DNA from: Isoetes taiwanensis
Taxonomy: Eukaryota > Streptophyta > Lycopodiopsida > Isoetales > Isoetaceae
Direction of reading: 5' to 3'
NCBI GenBank assembly: GCA_021234155.1
Contig: JAJEKV010000013.1
Span: forward strand, 6,011,925-6,075,924
DNA: 64,000 nt
In this document: positions 56,043 to 64,000 of the stretch, in pieces
How positions within the stretch are numbered: position 1 is the stretch's first letter
How the letters are laid out: each line of letters starts with the position of its first letter
The notes under the pieces: model-generated
Database searches by the model: none
The model's input: only the letters and a program-made list of their open reading frames with translations
Told to the model about the DNA's origin: nothing
Made by a program: the position numbers and the translations under genes

Positions 56043-56441
56043 TGCAAAATTGGGCAGTGAACTCATATCATTAGAGAACATATCAAATATACCACGTAAT
56101 AAATGCACTTCTCTTGTGTACATGTTCAAGACATTAGAGATAAGACTTAGGAACACAATACAAGGTCCGTGAATAATACTAAAAAGGACCAAGCAAATAA
56201 AAGGTAGTTCGCGGGTCGATATATTTTCGCCATTATTACATATTGGTTTAGTGCAGGCTTTTTACAAGCTTGATAAGAAACATTGTCAAAGATAGATAAC
56301 ACACAAGAGGGTGCATGCATCACTGGTAGAATGCTTATAAAATCACCTTAGCAATGTACATTACTAAGATGCAAACACCAATCAAGCGATAAAAAGGGAC
56401 ATTTGTTTAGTATCCGCAGTTTCCTAGTTATTATATCTTAC

Positions 56442-56580
56442 AAAACATGTTGTTCTCGCTTGTCCGCTGCCTGGATAGGTCGACGCCGATGAGGTTCCCA
56501 ACATCAGAAGCCTTGTCCCCCTCTTCTTCCTCTTCTTGTTCTAGCCCCGAGGGTTCCTCTATTTGAGTTTGGGCTCTATG
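56442..56580 (-). CDS. Acidic exon, possibly upstream part of the same gene
   Basis: QTQIEEPSGLEQEEEEEEGD, then VGNLIGVDLSRQR, ends at a GTAAG donor. Same strand as the coiled-coil exons 0.4 kb downstream; the link is inference. Confidence 0.3.
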
Positions 56581-57610
56581 GGATAAGAAGATGTCTATGT
56601 AAGCAAAGATAAGAGAAATATCTCTTCCTATTTATGGATATGGTCATGTAGTCCGGCATGCTAATCGGCTCTATTTTCTAAGTATTTGTCGATGTTTAGA
56701 ACATTGCTCAAGTATGCTCAAGAGCTGTCCTAGGTGCAAAGATACATTCTTATGCATGGCGGAGCTCTACCAATGAAGGGTCTATCTTAGCTTGGAACTC
56801 TCGCGACGCCTCTCGGTAGAATGGTGTGTATTTATGGTAGCATCAACATCAATTTCTTTCGAAGACAAAGAAGACAGCTGTTGATGTCGGCCGCCACATG
56901 AGCAAAGTGGGCGCTACACCGCCGATGAATGAAGAAGTGGCCATGATGTCGATGTGGATGAGATCAACAAAATGATATGCAAGCCTCCTGTGGAGCAGGA
57001 AAATCGCCTTAGTGAGGAGTGAGGCTATGGGAATGCAAATGAGGGTTGTGGATATATATTTATAAAGCGTAACCCTAATTTGTAAAATTTTTAGGGTTTG
57101 GATATGTCTATCACTTCAAGATCTAACTAAGTATTTGATATGTAGTCTAACGTTATGATCATCTAAAGGGCTTCCTAATGATCCTATTGCAACAAGTTTC
57201 ATCTAATTTGGAGGTAGTTTGGGTGAGTTATAGCTATTTACTTTGGACCACTCACACAGTGCGCGAGAGGGCAGAGTTAAATTTTATCTAAGGGTCTGGG
57301 CGCACTCTGTGAGGGGTGAGCTCCTGTTTGGGTCCTAGATGACTCCAAAATTTTGATATGAGGGCAGAATCATGTTTATCTCGCGGAGTTAAGCTGGGAG
57401 ATGCCCTTAGTTTTTGGTTTTGGACTTGTCTAGCTATAGATCAGAGGCCAAACACTCACATGGTGTGCGAGAGGGCCGAGTTAAATTTTAACTAGGGGCC
57501 CTTATTGCACCTCGGGGGGATGGGGCTCTTTTAGGTCATTTTTTGTCCAAATTAATTAAAACAATTTACACATGCCATCAATATAACTACATCAAGGACA
57601 TTATTACACC
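56581..57610. other. Intergenic; 205-bp-spaced repeat
   Basis: ACTCACA(C/T)(A/G)GTG(C/T)GCGAGAGGGC and AGTTAAATTTTA(T/A)CTA(A/G)GGG occur at 57,249 and 57,454. No gene recognised. Confidence 0.55.
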
Positions 57611-58115
57611 TTGCAACTCAAAATTAACATCTTTTATATTACAAAAATTTTTATATACAATGCCACGCCATGCCAGGACAGGCTCTATCAATGCTGCCAA
57701 ATGGGAGTCATTGAGGATGAATCTCATAACCTTCAAAGTTGCCCAACATATGATCAAATCCGGATGCGCTATGCTGAGTTGGTCGCCCCCGCCACCGCTA
57801 CATGTGACATTGAGCATGGCTTCCGTACGGATGCTGGGATCATACCTTCAGGATGTTATGGACATGCGATGCGACATCAGCTATGTCCTCGGGCTTACAC
57901 TTGATATGTATATATACATTTATTTTATGATGATGTATACTTGTACAGTTTGACAGCATTCTTATTACTGCCATGGTTTTTCCCTCGAAAACCCTTCGGG
58001 GCGGTGGTTTTTTAACCCAGGCAGTAATAAGTTTGATGCACTCCTTCTAGGTCCCATAGGCCGATTGGTCTCAGTGGACGATAAAAATCATTCATTCATT
58101 CATTCTTTCTTTCTT
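57611..58115 (+). mobile_element. LINE 3' end with hairpin tail and (CATT)n terminus
   Basis: YQCCQMGVIEDESHNLQSCP is the zinc-binding tail of the LINE RT. The 3' part has GAAAACCCTTCGGGGCGGTG and ends GGTCTCAGTGGACGATAAAA then (CATT)n/(CTTT)n. This is the same family as 34,650-35,640, with similar sequence throughout the tail. 5'-truncated. It ends directly against the 3' end of the histone-like gene on the other strand. Confidence 0.85.
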
Positions 58116-58119
58116 CTTT

Positions 58120-59320
58120 ATGAATCTTGCCAGCTTCATATCTCTGAGCATGCACGTGACTCTCTTAGCATGAAGAGCGCATGCTAGCGAGTCTTCAAAA
58201 TGTTGCACCAGCTTCTACATCGCTGCTTCCTGCAAGGCGAGTAGCATGTCATCTGTGACTCGCTTCTCCTTGTTGAATTTTTTGCAGATCTCCGTGGCCG
58301 TTTTGTGAATGTTGCTCTCGTGGATCGGAAGTCTATAGCTCCTCTCGAAGTGCCGAATTTGAGCAAATGGTGTATGAGTCCGCTTTCCACTTCACAGCCT
58401 TTGGTGGTACGGCCCTTCTCATGCCTTTGTGGTGTTTTCGGTTGGCAGGGTGTCAAGAGCAGCTTTGGCAAAGTATGGAGTCAGGTCTTCCACTTCATGG
58501 GCTTCTTTGGTAGATGCGGGTCTTTTCTGGCAGGCGGCTTTGGTGTTTTCTTTGGTTGGTCTTCACTCCCTTCCCGTGTGTAACCTTGTTCTCTTCTAGT
58601 ATTTGGGTATGCCTCATACACCTTCATATATTCTGTACTCCTCAACTTCTTCTTGTCTCCCGCTCATGCTTGATGCGATATGACTCCCATCTTAGGTTTG
58701 GGCTTCTTCCGCGTCTGTAGCTGGTTTTGGCCATGCCATGTAGGGAGGTGGGGCAATGACTTCACGGTTGTTGTGATTGGAGGTCGATCCTTACATGCGG
58801 GGGATCCTCGAGGCTGCCGTCCCGTCGTGTTGAAGAGGGCGATCTTGGAGTGCAATGGGCTCCCTCTTAGGTTATTGGCTGCTTGTTGGGTGTGTTCTTT
58901 GTTTCAGGGGTTTTTTGAATTGAGTTGAATCCTTAGTTTCTCTTCCCCTCTGCTTCAAGAGTTACATCCTCTCTTCAAGTCTTCTTCTTTTGACTTCCCC
59001 TCTTCTTCTTAGCAGTTTTTCACGATGCGACGGACCAACTTCTCGCTGACTGCGAGTTCTCCTCCTCATCATCCCTCATTACATCCTCACCAGTTTTCGA
59101 GGTTCTCCTCTTGTCGAGGATTACATTTGGTGCCCGCGACGATCTTAATCTTACTTGTTCCCCTCCTGGTTCTTTGGGCGTGGTCCGGGCTCGAGTTTGG
59201 GGGTATCTTCATTTCTGGCTGCTGCTGAGCCTCTCTCGCCCTTCTGTTCGGCGGTAAAGCGCGGACGCTTGATAATCCGTCCTCCATAACTTCGAGTGAA
59301 TTACGTTTGGCGCGGGCCAT
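58120..59320 (-). pseudogene. Divergent histone H3-like gene (CENH3 or H3-variant type)
   Basis: A core minus-strand frame at 58,382-58,120 reads FAQIRHFERSYRL (alpha-N helix, like ALREIRxxQRS), then ICKKFNKEKRVTDDMLLALQ, then EAAM, one in-frame TAG near 58,213, then KLVQHFEDSLACALHAKRVT and CMLRDMKLARFI. LALQEAA...FED..LCAIHAKRVT..MxxDxxLARRI is the H3 alpha2-loop2-alpha3 signature. A start MARAKRNSLEVMEDG at 59,320 recalls the H3 MARTKQT tail. About 0.9 kb of Lys/Arg/Pro-rich sequence in several frames (KKTPKPPARK, RRAVPPKAVKWK) lies between, as a long tail or with an intron. The C-terminus ends at the LINE tail. It is too divergent to say canonical or centromeric. Confidence 0.78.
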
Positions 59321-60565
59321 GTTTTGAAATCTGCGATGCGTCGTTGAGCGCCAAAAAATTACCTTCTTGGTGGGAGGCGACAGAAGTTGGAGTCACGATG
59401 AGAATGAAAGAACTGGGAATTACATTTATGGATTTGGGAGTTTTAGGATTTGGGCCTACAATTTTCATGTTATATCATTATTTAAAGCATTTGTGTTTCT
59501 TGGATTAAGACATTAGGTTCCTTTAGACAAAATACGCTATCACTCACCGCGATTACTGCGAGGAGAATTAGTTCTAAATTTTGGCTTGGGGCCTGGCTTT
59601 TCTGTGAGGAGTTACTCCTTTTTTGCTCTATTTTGAGTTTTACGAATAGTTTCTTAGTGTTATAACATGTTTCACGGCTTAAAATCAAATTCGCTTCCAT
59701 GCTATTAGATTACTCTAATTATGCATCTTTCTCTAATGAAACCAAAATGCCACCAAAAGTGCCATTCGCGGTACATACACGAGCACTTTCCGGACCATCG
59801 TGGCTAGAAAGCAGCTCTGTTGGGATGAATGAGCCATTCTTGATTAAACAAACAATGCATCCCGGGGAAAGAAGGGCATAAACAAATAGCCAATTAAAGA
59901 AACCAACCACATTTACACCCAAAACTTCCGGAAAAATGTAGAATTGTGAGAAGAATCAACAATGGTCAAACGCACTCACCGGTCTTGTGAGAGCCTCAGT
60001 TCGTTCGGTCTTCCACTCCATTCCCTTCGGAAAAATGTAGAAATTACGAGAAGAATCAACGATGGTCGAAACACTCACCGCAGTCGCGAGCCTCAAGCTA
60101 GAAATTTAGCTAAAAAAGGTCTTAGCGGCTCCGAGGATGCACCTATTATATAGGGGTATGCCACACAACGTGCAAGGGGGTTGAAAAAACCCCCTTATTA
60201 TGCGATGTTTGAATTTTTCAAAAACCCCTTTCGACCACATCTGATTGCCAAAATAAAGCCCTAAAAGCAAAAAGCGACCCACACAGGTACGAGTATATGT
60301 ATGCGGTTTAAGGGAAAACAAACCCTTCGGCGGGTCCTCGCGATGGTTGTAAAATGCAAAAGAAACATATTGACCCCTTGACTCTGTGAGGATGACTCCC
60401 TAATGGCGAAACTTTTTCGATCTATAATGTATTTAATTTTTTTTATTTATTTAATTTTTCTCATTCTAATTAATAGCTTAGCTTATTGTTCTAAAGATGG
60501 AAATTTTCTTTTAATTCGAGGTTCATGCTTGGGTTTGTTACCCAAAGGCGAGAAGGTCTAAGCTA
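59321..60565. other. Upstream region with a TATA candidate and a ~97-bp tandem duplication
   Basis: Minus-strand TATATAAT at 60,145-60,152. The phrase TTC(G/-)GGAAAAATGTAGAA.TT(A/G).GAGAAGAATCAAC occurs at 59,928 and 60,027, each followed by (A/G)ATGGTC(A/G)AA. A short frame at 59,922-59,719 on the minus strand has no recognised domain. 60,125-60,215 holds an inverted GGGGG(T)TTGAAAAAACCCCC. Confidence 0.5.
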
Positions 60566-63340
60566 TTTTTTTTTTTTTTTTTTTTTGAAGAGCGACAAAC
60601 TCTTGTTCAATATTCGGAAAAGGAAGTACATACATAGATCTTTGAGGCGAGGAATAAAATCTCCAGCGGGACGAATATTAATCCAGTCATTTTGTCTATG
60701 CATAAAGATGGGAGCTCACCCAAATATTCCTCAAAATCAGCGTTTTCTCAAGAGCAAAGGCGAGAACATAGGTATGCCTTCTCCAATCGTCTTGCACCTG
60801 CATTGAAGAAGTTGCTTTCGACCTGTGACAAGCCTTTGAAGATACACAACCGCCTTCTTTTCCAAAAGAAACTACAACAACCGAGCTGAGAAAGCGAGGT
60901 GGAAGCTATTCTGGCTGTACATTGTTCAAGTGGAAGGATAAATGGCGAAGCACTATTTGGCTAGTTAAGGCCATGGAGAGAGAAGATATTAACCATGATA
61001 ATGGCCGGGCGACTTTGGTCACATAGAAAAAGCCGATTAACTCAAGACTCTGCTTATGCGTAGGCGATTAAGGCGAGGATGATTACGAAATCGCGAGGAT
61101 AAACTTATGAACCAGCACATTAACCCATGAGACATTTGTGAAGGAGTTGCCGCTAAAAGGTAGAAACTTTTGGGATAGGCGATTTATTTTAGACTCCGGG
61201 ACCACATAAGCTTCCAGCGGGGAGAATCTGTACGGAGGCACCAAGCCGGCAGAGGGGGACAATGCCAATATCAACCAACTTTTGATATAACAAATGCAAA
61301 GGCGGCATGCGTGGCACAATTTGGGGACCGGTCAAATGAGCATCAAAGCGATTGTGACGTCACGGCCGGAATGTCTACCCGACTTTTGCCACACATAGCT
61401 CACGCTATGAGATAACGCAAACTTGATGCGAAAACATCCCAAGTCGAAAGTGTTTAGCCTCATACCAAGCACCAAGCTGTGAGAATACTAGCAAGCCTCC
61501 AGCGCCCCGGCGGGTCAATGGATGTTCTCTGGTAGCATACAGTCGCGTGATTATCGGAGAATCCACATAACCACGAAGAACCTACATGTGGACACACCTT
61601 GATTAATCTTAAATAGCACCTGAGCTGTCTCCCAAGAATCGTGATCCCGCCGAAAGGAAAGCATTTGGATATGGATGAAGGCGATAAAGAGACACCAGGA
61701 AGAGGCGCTCTAAGTTCCCGGTTTCCTTAAAAGAATACGCCCAAGTGCTTGCGCGATCAATCTCATTCAGTAGATATGCCATGCCTACCAAGTAGCTGAC
61801 AAATGAACTTAGATATATCATAATTTTATACGTAAATGAGGAGTTAATCATACCTACTCCGGCCAAATCTTAGTTTGATACATACGTACCGCAAGCGACC
61901 TTCCACAACTACACTGTCTCGATTACACTTAAAATAAAGTTATGGATAGTGCGACCCAACCTCTTGGAACTTTGTTTGTGGGGCAAGCTTAGCGGTACCA
62001 TATACACATGGCTATTCTTTGAGAACACCTTAGCGACTACTATCCTCCCTGCCGGAAAGCTTGGTATTCTACAAAAGATGCTTATCACGGGCCTTCACTA
62101 TAACATCCATGCATGCGAATAGAGATAATATACCTACAGGCGGGATACCCAAGAGTTTAGTAGCCTTCCCTTGAGGAAGCACTTTCCATGGATACTTTCG
62201 TAAACAGGGGAGGAACATCAAATCTAAAGGTCCATAAAAGCGGGGCACTAGCCACCCAACAAAACCCCGTGCAGGGAGAAAAGTCCGACAAAAGCTTATA
62301 CGTGCGAAGATTATCATCTCGACCACTATAAAGAGAAATGTATCATCCGGCATCTCGATTACACACTTCTTGGGAACCATCTTCCATGTCGATCCACTGA
62401 ATTACAGCCCATCTTGGGTAGTAGAAACGGCTAAAGACAATACCTGCATACAATAATGAACAATAGCGGGGCAAGGGGACATCCTTGTCGAACTTCTCAC
62501 CAGCAGGGACTGTGAGCCGGTTCTCCCTGAAAAAAAACATAGTAAGCCCAGTGTAGAAAGATGGAGCTTCACAACATCTCACTCCTAAATCCCAATGTGA
62601 AGGCATTTTTATAAAAATTCCAATCTATATTGTCTGAGCTTTATAAAATCAATTTGAGATATCTGATATCACGTAGAGCCCTTTAGAAACGTGCCCAATA
62701 TCCCCTCATATGTTGCCTCCACATTATGAAGAATACGAGTGCTAGGTAAAAATTTGATTATGTAGAAGGAGATAGATTACATGAGATATCCCTGCTTTCT
62801 ACATGAGCCTTAGCAAGGATCTTCTTTTACGATGAATAGCAAAGTTATAGGCCTTGATAGAGATGGTTTAGGCTATTTGCTGGAATAAAATGCGGTCGGC
62901 GTTGATGACTTTATCCAAGCTCTGAATCAGTTGAAACTCAAAGAAAGCATTGAAGATATCATCACCAAAATGACCAATTCCAATGCAGCTTGGAAAAGAA
63001 ACTCTACATGAAAACCATCAAACCTATGAGCACTTATTCTTCTTTAAAAGACAAATTAATTCGACAATAATACTTGATTCCAATGAACAACGGCTAACGT
63101 GGAGGAAATAATAGGATGGATCATATTGAATAAAGCGCCTCCGCATGTGTCCTCTGGAGGTAGAAATTGTCGACAAAAAGCTGAATTTTTTTTAAAGCGC
63201 TTCAATGCGGCATCAAACTTCGAGGAGCCATTAAGATTGCAAAGTGGCCCGAAGATATGGAGCTTGACACACATCTTCTCCTTGCAGCCTAAAGAAGAAG
63301 TGAAAGCATCTATCTTCCAATTTAGCCAATCCAAATGCGG
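60566..63340 (-). mobile_element. Degenerate LINE with poly-A
   Basis: Poly-A end on the minus strand (plus T-run 60,566-60,586). Upstream blocks: about 63,330-63,060 (KFDAALKRFKKNSAFCRQFL, then PPEDTCGGALFNMIHPIIS); about 62,520-62,440 (a region near motif B); 62,365-62,340 (MPDDTFLFIVV, the YADD box with Asp-Asp kept); 62,200-62,140 (YPWKVLPQGKATKLLGIP); about 62,060-61,990 (PAGRIVVAKVFSKNSHVYM, like the SLAGRITVAKHVL of the LINE at 2,800); about 61,866-61,609. Many stops and frame changes. Same broad family as the first LINE, but longer. Confidence 0.75.
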
Positions 63341-64000
63341 TATGTCACGAGCTTGAGTTATTTGTATAGACTCAATGCTTCTTATTTACGTCAATAACTC
63401 ACTTTCTCTCGAATGCGATGAAGGGGCTTGTGAGCATTACATTTGAAGCTCCATATACAAAGCTAGTAAGTAGACTACTCTAGTTGCTGAGCCTTTCTAG
63501 TCATTGCTTAACAAAGGATTTGCTGCGCCAAAGCATCAACAACCCGGATATGCCTCTGACGAGAAAATGTAGAGGATCGGGCGGCTACTGCGGCCATCCC
63601 GATAAATTCAGGTCGACAAATGTGCATGCAGCGGCCGTGGCAAAGCCATTTGTGGATTGTGATCGGATGTAAGCTATCGACATATTCCTTTGCGGGTTAT
63701 CGATGTGACAACTATTACATTATAATAACCCGCGATCATCTTGCGCGAGCGAAAGCTCTACCTAGTCCAGTCCGACCATTACACCACGTAAAGGCTGGTC
63801 TCCATCAACCTCTACCATTACGGTCCGGCACAAAAGGCACGCCTCCAACTGCTCGCGTTCAAATCCTAGAACAGCACGTACTACCTCTACCATACCTATC
63901 CCTTCAAACTCAACCATGGCAAAATCACCAACTAGTAATATGCTACCACATTATGGTGGCCATTATAATCTTAGTCAGTAAAGTGGCCCCTGAGCCTACC
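63341..64000. other. Intergenic, nothing secure
   Basis: Short ORFs only (for example 63,484-63,672). No RNA gene or repeat accepted. Confidence 0.45.

Noticed and set aside
63700-63790. tRNA-like A-box (GGTGTAATGGTCGGAC on the minus strand)
   Set aside because: No acceptor stem, anticodon arm or clear B-box could be drawn.

Overview
The window looks like nuclear DNA of a land plant with a large, repeat-rich genome. A fern, or another non-seed plant, is the best guess. The reasons are AT-rich sequence, fragments of plant-type genes (PLS-type PPR, GRV2/RME-8-like, J-domain plus ferredoxin protein, CHAT-domain protein) and many decayed non-LTR retrotransposons, tyrosine-recombinase elements and DDE transposases. 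No gene here is fully intact. Most coding traces carry single-base frameshifts, so either the window is mostly pseudogenes or the assembly has residual indel errors.

Layout. 0.65-3 kb: two LINE fragments. 3.4 kb: a miRNA-like foldback. 3.9-10.7 kb: a Gly-repeat ORF, a PPR pseudogene (-), a GRV2/RME-8-like pseudogene (+) and a J-domain/ferredoxin pseudogene (+) with an internal duplication. 11-13.8 kb: tandem repeats, a foldback element and a copied exon/intron snippet. 13.9-15.3 kb: a DDE-transposase remnant. 16-22.7 kb: a repeat-in-repeat structure with two tyrosine-recombinase C-termini. 23.5-24.8 kb: LINE ends, one inserted in a minisatellite. 25.3-33.7 kb: the main discovery. 34.6-36.5 kb: two LINE fragments in opposite orientation. 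37.8-39.9 kb: a long-TIR element that captured spliced exons of a CHAT-domain gene. 42-49.4 kb: foldback elements around a SET-domain gene with a palindrome-rich promoter. 50.5-56.6 kb: exons on the minus strand, one set resembling CCDC22. 57.6-60.2 kb: a LINE end abutting a divergent histone H3-like pseudogene. 60.6-63.3 kb: a degenerate LINE.

Main discovery. A mobile element of about 8.4 kb (25,323-33,728) has inverted ends. It carries two divergent genes: on the minus strand a multi-exon beta-class N4/N6 DNA methyltransferase with zinc-finger-like clusters, and on the plus strand a DUF7869 transposase-like protein. The intergenic promoter and one methyltransferase intron each hold an array of palindromes (GTGTATTC-GAATACAC) repeated every ~40 bp. 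With the SET-domain gene (44.99-47.04 kb) and the histone H3-like gene (58.1-59.3 kb), this suggests that mobile or mobile-associated loci here carry chromatin-modifying functions. That wider link is inference; the motifs are visible in the sequence.
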